From Cyathus striatus (lineage: Eukaryota > Basidiomycota > Agaricomycetes > Agaricales > Nidulariaceae), in contig JAOVFP010000013.1 of assembly GCA_025738555.1 (NCBI GenBank), forward strand, positions 2,666,001 to 2,730,000: a stretch of 64,000 nucleotides of DNA, read 5' to 3'. Made by a program: the position numbers and the translations under genes. This document shows, piece by piece, positions 42,011 through 53,117 of this stretch. Within the stretch, counting starts at the first letter, position 1. Each line of letters starts with the position of its first letter. A model generated the notes under the pieces. It made no database searches, had not been told where the DNA came from, and saw only the letters and a list, made by a program, of their open reading frames with translations.

Positions 42011-43999
42011 AGGTGATGATGGTACTCTTACTTTCCACCACTCACCAGGAGGCCTAACATCCCTTCTGGGACGCCTCTGAGCCAGTGGAGGAGTAGCAGG
42101 CAGAGCAGGAGGAGCAGGAGGTGGTGGTGAAGGGGTGGGAGTTGAGGTTGGTGTGGCAGTAGGAGATGATATTGGAGTTGTAGGTGGACTAGTTGGAGGG
42201 CTAGAATGATTTGGAGGTGATATGGAAACATCAGGAAAGGGAATGGATGAGTCTGTAGATTCATAGACAGCAGGCTCTGGAGAAGAGATAATGTGAGGTG
42301 GAATTGGAGATGTTGGCTTGGATAGACCAGGAAAGAGCCTTTCATCAAATTCAGCTCTTTCTGAGATAATAGTCTTCTTGGTGGTTGGATTGTAAAACTT
42401 CCAAGCCTTGTACCCAGCTGGGTAACCAATGAAGACGCATTTCTGCATATGTGGCTGAAGGGACTTTCTCTGCTCTTTGTGCACAAAGACATAAGCAGTA
42501 CAGCCCCAGACTCGCAGATTGCTAAGGTTAGGTTTCTGGCCATGCCATGCCTCATAGGGTGTCTTGTCAGGCAGAGAAGAAGTGGGAAGATGATTCCACA
42601 CATAAACCATGGAAGATAGGCATTCACCCCAAAATGTTGGAGGAGATGAGACTCATTGAGCATAGCTGTAACATCATCAGCCATAGTGCGATTTGCACGC
42701 TCTGCAACTCCATTTTGCTGAGGTCTGGCAGGAGCAGTATATCTCCTTACAATCCCACATCTATCTGTGAACTTGATGAATGCATTGACATGTATTCACC
42801 TCCTTGTCATCCTGTAAAGCTTTAATCTTTCTCCCAAGTTGGTTCTCAACCAATGACTTGTAACTCCTGAAAGCATCAAATGCACCACTCTTCTTCTTTA
42901 AGAAGGCAACACAACGATATCTGGTGTAATCATCAATGAATGTGATCCAGTATCTATAGCCAGATGGAGTCTGAGTAGGCAAAGGGCCATGGAGGTCAGA
43001 ATGAATGAGCTCTAAGGGGGCAGAAGTGCGAGATTCAGATGAAGGGAATGGATTAGAATGCATCTTGCCAGCTAAACAAGGTTCACAGATAGGGTCAGGC
43101 TTCTCATTGGACTTGATGACAATCCCTGTAGCCATATCTTCATATATAAGTTTCTGAATGTCTGCATAATTATGGTGTGCAAGACGACGATGCCATAGCT
43201 GTAAATCCATGGGACAAGTTGAAGAAATGTTGGCTACTTCAGAAACAGCAGAAAGGGCTTCTGTCTCTCCATCCAAGTATGCATTATTGTTGGCAGTGAT
43301 GGAAGCAGAGAATATAAGACTTCCATTCTTGCTGAAATCAACATACTGTGATCCAGCAGTCATAATGATGCCCTTGCAACGAGTTAAGTAGAGACAGGAG
43401 AGTAAATTGTTTCTGAGCTGGGGTACATGCAGGACTCTGGTGAATTCTATAGATCTGGATACCTTTCCTCTAATCACTGGGTGGAAGACCACAGTGCCCA
43501 CTCCTTGGGAATAAATGATTTTCCCATCAGCTAACTTGATTGGAACCTTCTTGGGTGCATAATTGCGAACCCAATGGCGATGGGGTGTCATATGACAAGA
43601 TGCCCCTGTATCTGTGTTCCAATCAAAGTCTGCATCAAGTTGGAGTGGGTAGGAAGGATCTGAGGGATCCAGAGAACGAGTACTTGCATTTCCAGCAAAT
43701 TCAGTAGCATCTCCATTGAATTCTGAATCAAATTTGACATCAGCAGAGGCAGTAGTAACTTCTGAAGTGGGGGATTGTGCTCTGGAATCAGTGGAAGAGA
43801 GAGAAGGCTGTGGAGAACCAGTGGAAGATGGCAGACTAGATGAAGATATGCCAGGACAGGTTCTTTTGAATGAAGTGGAACCTGGAATGGGAGACCTAGT
43901 GGTAGCCTGCTTATGAGCCTGTGATCTTGCTCTTTTGAATCTGTAGCAGTTGGATAGAGAGTGACCAACTCGAGTGCAGAATTCACAAGTAATAGGCAT
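42011..43999 (-). pseudogene. Copia K2 gag knuckle, protease and integrase
   Basis: ATG at 43999. In order: CEFCTRVGHSLSNCYRF knuckle, serine-rich linker, NTDTGASCHMTP protease, LQLWHRRLAHHNY and CEPCLAGKMH pre-integrase zinc domain, HSDLHGPLPTQTPSGYRYWI and LQDDK integrase core. Two single-base deletions near 42786 and 42805 (compared with K1) shift the frame. The rest follows in another frame: MADDVTAMLNESH, MVYVWNHLPTSSLPDKTPYE, LRVWGCTAYVF and a proline-rich linker. It continues into the RT piece on the other side of K3. Confidence 0.9.
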
Positions 44000-44239
44000 G
44001 GTGTCACCAATGTCTGGTTGTGAGGAGAAAAAGCAGGTGGTTGATCTAGGATAACTAGAAAGACCAAAGGAATGTGGTTGGGAAGTGCACTGTTGGTAAA
44101 ATCCCAGACAGCACACTGAAGGAATGTGGATGGGTGGGGAGAAGGAAGGTGATAAGTTGTAGTGGATATCCCAGAACAACAGTAGTCCAAAGATGCAAAG
44201 TAGAGGTTGATCTGACAAGCAAGCAAGCAGTTAAAGCTC

Positions 44240-44252
44240 GGGGCCCATAACC
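44240..44252 (-). promoter_or_regulatory. K2 primer-binding site
   Basis: GGTTATGGGCCCC on the minus strand, directly after the 5' LTR; same half-tRNA type as K1. Confidence 0.85.
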
Positions 44253-44537
44253 TGTGAGATGTACAACCAGGGCAGTGACCTGCAGGACTGAGAGAGACAC
44301 AATAGGGTCTGAAGTCCAATGTACAGTGAGCAAGTGGGGATTGCCACTGTAGGACCTCAGGATTATATACTACTAGCTTATCTACCAAAGTCCGAGGGTC
44401 TAAGGGTCCAAGGGTCCAAGGGTCCAACCAAGGTCTAAGGGTCCAACCAAGGTCCCAACCCAGGTCCAGTACCTAAGTTTACCTAAGTCTACCTAAGGTT
44501 CATTAGTCAGCAGAGAAGTGTCAGATCACTTCTAACA
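44253..44537 (-). mobile_element. 5' LTR (LTR-B) of K2, short form
   Basis: 285 bp, lacking the 58-bp segment present in the other K2 LTR. Outer flanks of K2 (GCTAT and GTTTG) do not match. Confidence 0.9.
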
Positions 44538-45371
44538 GTTTGTTGTGCTAATATTCCATGGTATACAAGCATTATTTTTGAAGTTAGATAAAGTGTTTTA
44601 CAATTATAAAAGTACTATTGTGAGTATTGCAAAGACTGGCTGGGGTACAGCTATGAATGTACCCATTATTCACTCACCTCCTGTAAGTGTGGGAAGTCTT
44701 TCTGAAAGGGAAGACAAAAGAAAAACTGACATAAAATGGGCTATAAAATAATAATAGTATGGCATATGTTTGTTTAAAAACATATACATGAATACTTATA
44801 TACCATAGTACCTATAAATGGGAAAAGAACTAAAAAATACACAAACTTTTGGAATAATAATGCCTCAAAGTTATAACATGAATTATTCTATACTCAGAAC
44901 TTCATATGTAATTACACTTATATATAAGCAAAGGTTTATCATATAGTTCATATTACCAATACCATTCATAATATTTGTAGACTACTGATTAGTGAACATA
45001 GCCACACTGCTCACAGGAAAATCAACTTAGTCTTTTCCACCTTTACATCCCATTATTCAAAAGTGCAGGCCAGGAAGCAATCAGACTTCTACAAAACTTT
45101 GACAAATCAAATTTCCTACAAGCCCATGATTCAGATTTGTTGGAGAAAAATGATAGGTTGCAAATTTTGGATGCAAGTACATGCACCAAAGAACAATCAC
45201 AACAAATGAAAGAGCAGCAAAGAACAATGAATAAAAAATCATAGCAACATAGATACACATTATAATAATTTTGATCCATTAGCATAGAGGGAGGTGAGTA
45301 ATACTGTGCAAACTTACAATGATCAATAGAATTGAAAGACAATAACAGAAGCATTAACTACTGCAAGAATG
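44538..45371. other. Region without recognised gene
   Basis: A plus frame at about 45048-45245 (starting IPLFKSAGQEAIRLLQNF) is free of stops for 65 codons and may be a decayed exon; no family recognised. Confidence 0.4.
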
Positions 45372-45868
45372 TGTTATATGCTGTACCTCTCAGAGGGATA
45401 TAGGGAAGATGCTGAGTATAATGCAGAGAAAGCTACTAATAGTATTAGGTAAGCTTGGGCTCAGAAGTAGAGAAGTTGGAAGTGCAGAGTGAACATTGGC
45501 TTCAGCTTGTATGCTGCAACCCTTGTGATTCTTGGTGGTTCATATTTCAAGTTGAGATAGGGGAACAAGTGGAAGGTTGGAACAGAAAAAGGTTGGAACC
45601 TTTACAGACAAGTAGATAGAGTAGAGTGGTATATTAATAATCGTGGTTGGTGTGAAAACTGAAGTTAATGTACAAAAACTAAGTCTTAAATACTAAGTAA
45701 AGTATGGAGTAGTCTACTTTGAGTGAAGTATAAGGGTATAGCTAGGAATAGGTAAATGTGGAATCAGCTATCATAGAGGAGTAGTGGCTGAAGAATGGAA
45801 GGAAAGGCTACATGCAATATGGTGAAAAAATAGGAGTTGAAATAGAGGAGTAATTCAAAATAATGACA
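45372..45868 (-). mobile_element. Gypsy-type solo LTR-F copy 1
   Basis: 497 bp with ends TGTTATATGC and ATAATGACA, matching copy 2 at 52270. Contains GGCTTCAGCTTGTATGCTGC near 45498. No matching flanks. Confidence 0.75.
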
Positions 45869-46990
45869 TAGCAGATGAACATGAGTGGGTAATCAATAAA
45901 TCATGATGATGTATCTGATGATCAGTCAGAATGTGGCCAACCCAAAGGTCAGAAAGGTCAGAATAGTGCAGAATGGTGGTTTCCAGACACAGATGTAACA
46001 GAATGGCATGCAGTGGCTTTCTTGCAATTCCTGCCACTGATGTTTTGGTTGAATGTGTTTTCTCCAAGTTCCACTACATTTGCTCTGACCTTCAAAGCTT
46101 GCTGAAAGCAGAGACTGTGAGAAAAGCACTTCTTGTGAAGGTATGGATTTGATGTGGTCTTTTAGAAGTCAATTTGCCTACAGTGATGAAAAGAAAGCAC
46201 AGTGATTAAGCTATTGTATGGTTCATGTGATACAACTATTTATATACTGTATATATACAGTAAATAACATGTAGAAACTGATACTGGACCTGAAGTAATT
46301 TATGGTAGACATTAAGATGAGGCTTGTCCTTTGTTCCTGCAAGGAATCCAATTCTATCCTTGTAAACTTTAGAGAGATATGACAATCAGACACTCAATGG
46401 AATGCTAGAAGTAAATTCAACTTACTCTTCATTGTTTTGGAGGACCTCACTTGATCTATGTGATTCATTCTTTATATTAATAATAGCTTTACTAACAAAC
46501 ATCTGTACCACATTTTTGTGTAAATCCTATATAAATATCTTTTAAGATGAGAATAATTATTTTATAGTTGCAGCTAGTTACAACTTAAGATAAAACCCAT
46601 CTTCAATGGCTTTGATAATCAGTTGTAATTATACATAATTAGATGTAACACCAAAGCCCAAAGTTGAATTAAGTCAAATATATATAATTACTAAATAATT
46701 CACCATAAGTGAATGTAACACCAAAGCCCAATGTGGAATTAAGTTAAATATATATAATTATGAGATAATTCATGATAATGCAAATACCCAGAATATAACT
46801 ACATTAACTATGCCTCATTAAAACAATTTATACATTTTTTATACTAAGGCAATAGTATCTCTTTACAAGAATCAATAATTGTGACTAAGTTATTGTGAAT
46901 TAGTGCTAATTAAACACAATTAGGTATGCTTATATGAATTATAATAATTGGGACTAACTAGCATAAATTATGAATCTCAGTTTTTCCTGA
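45869..46990. other. AT-rich region with a tandem duplication
   Basis: At 46643-46785 a segment of about 72 bp (GATGTAACACCAAAGCCCAA...) is repeated once with small changes. No gene recognised. Confidence 0.5.
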
Positions 46991-47585
46991 TCTGAGGGGT
47001 GAGTATGAGATGAAAGTGGAGAACGAGAACTCAGGGGGTAGGACTTTGGCTTCAGCTTATGTGCTGCACCCCTGGAATTCCTGGTCCTAAATTTCAGAGT
47101 AAGGGCAAGCCCTTCAGAGAAGACAAGAGACAGAAGATGAGAGGTGTAACTCAAGTCAGATGAAAGGGCAAGAATGTAGTTCAATATGAAACTAAAGTCT
47201 AAGTACAAATTGAGTAATACTAGAGACTTGGAGTAAGTAAAGGCCACTTGCCAAGGCCAGCGGAGAAGTATGGTCAGGGTAGGCATACATAGAATGAAGA
47301 CTATAGCTAGTTAAACATAATAAAATGTGTTGGAGAAGTGAGTACATATGACAGTGTAAAGTGAAACTGATAGTGGTGCACTTAAGAATGATAAGTGACT
47401 CACTACGAGATGTATACTACAATACTGAGGGGATAGCTCAGTAGAACAGAAGAAAGAAAACAAAAGTAATCTATGTACAGTAATCAATAAGTAATATTAA
47501 GAGCATAAGCAAAGTCTGGAGTAACAAAGGGAAATGGCAGAGTAAGGGACTAAGTGTCTGGAGGTAGGCGATATGAGATATGACA
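46991..47585 (-). mobile_element. LTR-E copy 2, truncated
   Basis: Matches LTR-E from AGGGGTGAGTATGAGA to GAGATATGACA; about 45 bp of the other end are missing. Abuts LTR-D. Confidence 0.8.
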
Positions 47586-47586
47586 G

Positions 47587-47962
47587 TGTTAGGATTTCGA
47601 TACTTATCTAATCTTTTATCTAATCATTATCTTATCTATGTCATGTGATTAGTCACATGACCTACAATGCGGACACCATGCATATCAACATATGTTACTC
47701 ATCAAGACTATGGGCACAGTTGCACAGTTTGGCCATACATATTACATGAGTTCTTAATGTAGAAGCACAGTAAACATGTGTTGTAGTGTAGGTAGTAGTA
47801 CATGCAATCTCCTCATGGATTCTTTCTATAAATATGGTCTTTCTAGTTAGTAGTTTGTTATTCTTGTGCTAGTTTATTCCAGACTAGTAATAAGACTCAC
47901 TTCTATTCTTAATTTGAGTGTTTAAGTTCAGCTTCGAGTATTTTGCTCGTCTGTCACTAACA
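47587..47962 (+). mobile_element. LTR-D, 5' LTR of gypsy G4
   Basis: 376 bp, TGTTAGGATTTCG...GTCACTAACA, TATA-like TTCTATAAATAT near 47825. The first half matches the 3' LTR of gypsy G3 (58912 downward), which ties the family to chromodomain gypsy elements. Confidence 0.8.
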
Positions 47963-48461
47963 AAAGCACAAGAATCTACCTCATTCCTCAACCCTGAACT
48001 TCTTTTCTCTCGCCAACCCCTGACAAAACTTCTTTTTTACACCTTTTTCCCTGTCTTGGACCTCTTGGACTAGATGTACACCCCGTTTGATAGTCTTGCT
48101 CATTGTACTTGGAAGTATGAGAGAATAGTGTAATGTTGAGCCTGACACTTCCAAATTACTGAGCATCTTAGCCCTCTGCCTTGAGTTTGGCACAGCGCCA
48201 GTGACTGGGGAGGCTACCATGTGTTGCCCCAGCTGGTACTATCTGCAAATAGGTGTGCATGAGACTTAGGATGTCTCACTAGTCTCCGAGTCTCATCAAG
48301 AGCTTCTGTTACTTGAATTTATCATGGTGGCACCTGTTACTTGTTCCCAAACTCTTCGATCCCTTCAATCCCATTCCTATCACATTCCATCCACATCCAT
48401 ATCCATCTATACTCCTTGATCTCGCCCCACCCCTTACACTCGTTCCCAAATTCTGAGAGCC

Positions 48462-48755
48462 ATGTCAGTGGACTCTGACAACTCAGACTTTGATCCTAAC
48501 ACCTACCTTTCCCTTGCACATATTCAACTTCACCCTCTACTACAACCCTGTCCTATTATTCCTATCCCTCACATTCTCACCATCATCACTGAAGAAGGTC
48601 ATGACAATACTGGTAGAATCAGTACCCCTACCGAATACCAATCCCCTGTAGAAAGAGATTTCTATTCCCTATTAGGATATGAAACCCTTCTTAACACTGT
48701 ACATAATGATAGACAAGATCTTCCCACACCCATGTACCCCAATTTTGATCTATAA
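48462..48755 (+). CDS. G4 leader-region ORF 1, function unknown
   Basis: 97 codons starting MSVDSDNSDFDPN, proline- and histidine-rich middle, no motif I recognise. It lies between LTR-D and the truncation of G4, where gag is expected, so it may be the gag N-terminus. Its stop overlaps the next start (TAATG). Confidence 0.5.
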   Translation: MSVDSDNSDFDPNTYLSLAHIQLHPLLQPCPIIPIPHILTIITEEGHDNTGRISTPTEYQSPVERDFYSLLGYETLLNTVHNDRQDLPTPMYPNFDL

Positions 48756-48979
48756 TGATCTCCTCAGAAATTATTCTCAGCTTCATTACAGCCTTGGTAA
48801 TGATCTTTATGAAAGATGAAATTGTAACCCGGTGGCAGAATATGTCAGCCGGTGATAAGCAAACTATCACAAATAGTATCTCTGCAATGACTCAAGGAGT
48901 TATTCAAGAGATCAGAGAAGGAATTAAAGAGGATCAACTGGAACCAAAGGAAAAGATCGAAATACCAGAAGACTTGTGA
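48755..48979 (+). CDS. G4 ORF 2, possible N-terminal membrane segment
   Basis: MISSEIILSFITALVMIFM is strongly hydrophobic, followed by a charged helical part (WQNMSAGDKQTITNSISAM, QEIREGIKEDQLEPKEKIE). It starts at 48756 within the stop of ORF 1 and is cut by an LTR-B at 48975. Function unknown; a small membrane-anchored element protein or gag part are options. Confidence 0.4.
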   Translation: MISSEIILSFITALVMIFMKDEIVTRWQNMSAGDKQTITNSISAMTQGVIQEIREGIKEDQLEPKEKIEIPEDL

Positions 48980-49230
48980 GATGTACAACCAGGGCAGTGA
49001 CCTGCAGGACTGAGAGAGACAATAGAGTCTGAAGTCCAATGTACAGTGAGCAAGTGGGGATTGCCACTGTAGGACCTCAGGATTATATACTACTAGCTTA
49101 TCTACCAAAGTCTGAGGGTCTAAGGGTCCAAGGGTCCAACCAAGGTCCCAACCCAGGTCCAGTACCTAAGTTTACCTAAGTCTACCTAAGGTTCATTAGT
49201 CATCAGAGAAGTGTCAGATCACTTCTAACA
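48975..49230 (-). mobile_element. LTR-B, short form
   Basis: 256 bp with both ends but unmatched flanks (AGACT and GGCAC); it joins G4 to the hairpin array. Confidence 0.9.
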
Positions 49231-49920
49231 GGCACCTCGCCACTTGCGAGACGAGGTGCAGGGCGGGAGAAAGAACAGAACCTCGTCTTGCAAAAGACAA
49301 GGTGCAGGGCAGAGGAGAGGGATGCACCTCATCACTTGCAGGACAAGGTGTGGGTAGAGGAGAAGATGCACCTCATCACTTGCGAGACAAGGTGTGGGGC
49401 GGAGGTGAAGAGATGCACCTCGTCATTTGCAGACGAGGTGCAGGGGGAAGGTGGAATGGCACCTCGTCGTTTGTGAGACGAGGTGCAGGGTAGAGGTAGA
49501 GAGACGCACCTCGTCACTTGCCAGACGAGATGGAGGGGGAAGGCGGAACGGCACCTCGTTGTTTGCGAGACGAGGTGCAGGGTGGAGGTAGAGAGATGCA
49601 CCTCGTCACTTGCCAGACAAGGTGGAGGGGGAAGGCAGAACGGCACCTCGTCGTTTGCCTGACGAGGTGCAGGGGAGGAGAGGAGACGCACCTCGTCACT
49701 TGCCAGATGAGGTGCAGGGGGCAGGCGTGGAATGGCACCTCATCGTTTACAAGATGAGGTGTAGGGGTGGGGAGGAGACATAACACCTCGTCACTTGCGA
49801 GACAAGGTGGAGGGGCAAGGCGCAGAATGGCACCTCGTTGCTTGCCAGATGAGGTGCAAGAATGGGGAGGAGACGTAACACCTTGTCACTTGTGAGATGA
49901 GGTGGAGGGGGAAGGCGCAG
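49231..49920. repeat. Tandem array of hairpin-forming GC-rich units
   Basis: About 15 units, 43-48 bp apart, each built on CACCTCGTC...GACGAGGTG, a 9-bp inverted repeat around an 8-10 nt loop (typically ACTTGCCA or GTTTGCGA). Two spacer types tend to alternate (GAGAGACG and GGCGGAACGG), suggesting a period of about 92 bp. Much more GC-rich than the neighbours. Confidence 0.9.
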
Positions 49921-49952
49921 GGGATGGCATTGGCAAGTTAGTAAGAGAAAAG

Positions 49953-50293
49953 TGTCAGAAGTAACAAGAATAGAGGGGGTGGATGGAGAGAGAATAGAGG
50001 ATAATAAGAGCAAGGAAGGTGATAAGAGAGCAAATAACTCAGACACAAACACTAACACAGACACAAGATGGGGAGGAAACTTGTTAACTACTACCAAGTT
50101 ACAGAGTGTTTATATATACTGAGGGTGTCTACCAAAGTCCCAACCAAGGTCCATGTAACTAAGGTAACTGACAGCTGTCAATCTGTCAATCACATATCTG
50201 TCAATCAAGGATCTGTCAATCACAGAACTGTCAGGTATGACAGGTGACATGTGACAGCTGTCAAAGAAGCTGTGCAACCCTGAATATCTAACA
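49953..50293 (-). mobile_element. Solo LTR-A
   Basis: 341 bp, duplication AAAAG on both sides. Confidence 0.95.
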
Positions 50294-50919
50294 AAAAGCA
50301 ATTAAACATAGAGAAATAATGAATATAGAACGTACCCGTTATAACTAACCCCAGCCAGATCCGATGTGGCAGTACCCCAAGACCCAGCGAGCAAGACGAC
50401 GGCAAATGTTGATGAGCAGCTGCATTGATGGCAGTGGGACCTGTGCGTGATTGGAGTGATGAGCGAAGGTGAAGAGCAGAAGAGGGGGCCCAAGTAGTGG
50501 GAATGGAGGGCGACAACAGTGAGGGTGGAGAGTGATGATGGTGAGAAGGGCTGTATCAACAGTGGGAAGCACAGTGGTGATGTGTCACCGGCACCAGTTA
50601 CTGGTCACCAATGGCTGGTGACAGCGATGACATGTGACATAGCCAGTGGTTATGTCTAAAGGCCATGTTGGCTCAGCTAGTTTAGCACGCCATATGTTTG
50701 CTGACAAAGCAATGGGAAGCTAAGGGTTCAATTCACACTATGGTATGTTATTTTACTAGGTACATATTATAATTACAGATTACATAAGAGGTCCATATGG
50801 ATTTCATGTAAGTTATGGAGTTCTGCGTATTCCGTACAGAATTTACCAGTCCATACAGATTCCGTAAGGAATCCATGTGGAATAATTACTAATTTAAAGT
50901 GAAGTCCCAGCTAATTTAC
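50294..50919. other. Region with a degenerate tRNA-like sequence and MITE M-like tail
   Basis: GC-richer at 50340-50650 with GGTGACAG/GTCACC repeats. At about 50663-50745 (plus) a tRNA-like TGGCTCAGCTAGTTTAGC and GGTTCAATTC sit at tRNA-like spacing, but the acceptor pairs poorly. From about 50775 the CCATATGGA and CCGTACAGA motifs resemble family M. Confidence 0.45.
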
Positions 50920-51229
50920 TGTTAGATATTCAGGGTTGCACAGCTTCTTTGACAGCTGTCACTTGTCACCTGTCATACTTGACAGTTCTGTGATTGACAG
51001 ATTGACAGCTGTCAGTTACCTTAGTTACATGGACCTTGGTTGGGACTTTGGTAGACAGCCTTAGTATATAAACACTCTGTAACTTGGTAGTAGTAAACAA
51101 GTTTCCTCCCCATCTTGTGTCTGTGTCAGTATTTGTGTCTGAGTTATTTGCTCCCTTATCACCTTTCTTGCTCTTTATTATCCTCTATTCTCTCTCCATC
51201 CACCCCCTCTATTCTTGTTACTTCTGACA
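50920..51229 (+). mobile_element. Solo LTR-A inside M-like sequence
   Basis: 310 bp, duplication TTTAC on both sides; M-like sequence continues to about 51325 (GGCTCAGTGTAAAGAGCTC). Confidence 0.95.
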
Positions 51230-51546
51230 TTTACTAATTACAGAATTTGCATGGATTCTGTATAGAATCTTCAGAATCCGCATGGATCTGTACGGAACAC
51301 ATGGCTCAGTGTAAAGAGCTCCAAAATCTGCACACAGATTTGATGAAGTTGGTGCAAAACATTGCGAGCCTCATATCTCCCACAAATCTTAGTGTATCAC
51401 CATAAAAATTATATAGCTGTAATGTACACATGTAGGGATTTCAGAATATATCAAAAATTATACAAATATTGTAGATGTCACTTTATCCTTTAGTGACAAC
51501 TTGCTGACATCCTGTAATCAGTGACTACCTTGCCACATCATCTGAC

Positions 51547-51883
51547 TGTTAGATATTCTGGGTTGCACAGCTTCCTTGACAGCTGTTACTTGTCACCTGT
51601 CATATTTGACAGATCTGTGATTGACAGATACTTGATTGACAGATTTGTGATTGACAGATTGACAGCTGTCAGTTACCTTAGTTACAGGACTTTGGTTAGG
51701 ACTTTGGTAGACTTACTCAGTATATAAACACTCTGTAACTTGGTAGTTGTTAACAAGTTTCCTCCTCATCTGTGTCTGTGTCAGTGTTTGTGTTTGAGTC
51801 TTTGCTCCACTATCACCCTCTTTGCTCTTCATTATCCTCTATTCTCTCTCAATCACCCTCCTTATTCTTTGTTACTTCTGACA
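51547..51883 (+). mobile_element. Solo LTR-A
   Basis: 337 bp, duplication CTGAC on both sides. Confidence 0.95.
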
Positions 51884-52269
51884 CTGACCCCACTCCTGCA
51901 CCTATTCTTCACTGCTGCTCCTTCTCCATTTTAACAGGTATCCATCCATTCACCAGTCTAATGGGGCAAAAGGGTCCCAAAAAACAAGATCCATAGGCCA
52001 GGACAAAGCCAACTGCAACTAAATTCATTGGTACTACTGTGGGCATGGCAGCATCATCAGCTTCAGTCCCTTGTGTAAAGTTAACACTTCTGCCTCCAAA
52101 AAATTCTCAGGGTCCTTCAGAAACTTGGGGTGGCCATGACTCCATTGAGATCACAACACTGGCACCTTCTCTAAATCATTCAACACTTGATGTTCATGCC
52201 AATGTCAATGCCATGCTAGGAATTTCATGCTCTCTCCATTTGGATTCAGATCCCTTGGACTTGCAGCAA

Positions 52270-53117
52270 TGTTACATACTATACCACTTGGAGGGATAAT
52301 AGGAAGGCACTGGGTTTAGCACAGAGGGATCTAGTCATAGTATTACATAAGCTCAAGGTCAAAAGCAGAGAACTCAAAAAGTGCAGAGGTAAACCTTGGC
52401 TTCAGCTTTATGTGCTGTGCCCCTTGTGATTCTTGGTGGTTCATATTTCAAGGTCAAGGTAGGAACAAGCTCAAGGTAGGAGCAAGGTTGAGTGTGAAAC
52501 ACAGAAAGGTCAGAACAGAGGAAGGTCGGAATAGGGACCCAGAACTAAGGATGGAGTATAGTGGTATATTCGTAATCATAGTCGATACAAAAACTGAAGT
52601 TACTTTACAAAAAATAGATCTTAAATACTAAGTAAACTATGGAGTAGTTTACTTTGAGCGAAGTATAAGGGTATAAGTCAGGGATAGGTAAATGTGGAGT
52701 CAGCTACCATAGAGGAGTAGTGGCTGAAGAATGGAAGGAAATGTCAGAAGTAACAAGAATAGAGGGGGTGGATGGAGAGAGAATAGAGAATAATAGAGAG
52801 CAAGGAAGGTGATAAGGGAGCAAATAACTCAGACACAAACACTGACACAGACACAAGATGGGGAGGAAATTTGTTTTACTACTACCAAGTTAAATAGTGT
52901 TTATATACTAAGGCTGTCTACCAAAGTCCCAACCAAGGTCCATGTAACTAAGGTAACTGACAGCTGTCAATCTGTCAATCACAGAACTGTCAAGTATGAC
53001 AAGTGACAAGTGACAGCTGTCAAAGAAGCTGTGCAATCCTGAATATCTAACAGGAAAGGCTACATACAATATAGTGAAACAGATAGGAGTTGAAATAGAG
53101 GAGTAATACAAAGTAAT
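52270..53117 (-). mobile_element. Gypsy-type LTR-F copy 2 with nested LTR-A
   Basis: Starts TGTTACATAC; matches LTR-F copy 1 to GAGTAATACAAAGTAAT, where the last four bases are replaced by an LTR-A start. Contains GGCTTCAGCTTTATGTGCTG near 52398. Confidence 0.8.
52742..53052 (-). mobile_element. Solo LTR-A in LTR-F
   Basis: 311 bp, duplication GGAAA; the empty site is present in LTR-F copy 1 near 45803. Confidence 0.96.

Noticed and set aside
45043..45354. 103-codon cysteine-rich minus frame
   Set aside because: Composition follows AT-rich plus-strand sequence; no signal peptide, motif or repeat support, and the opposite strand shows a comparable open run.
49302..49757. Coding frames across the GC-rich array on both strands
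   Set aside because: They only reflect the repeat period and the low stop content of GC-rich hairpin units.
50775..51325. A complete family M element around the LTR-A at 50920
   Set aside because: The right end matches family M, but no 8-bp duplication or clear left terminus could be found.
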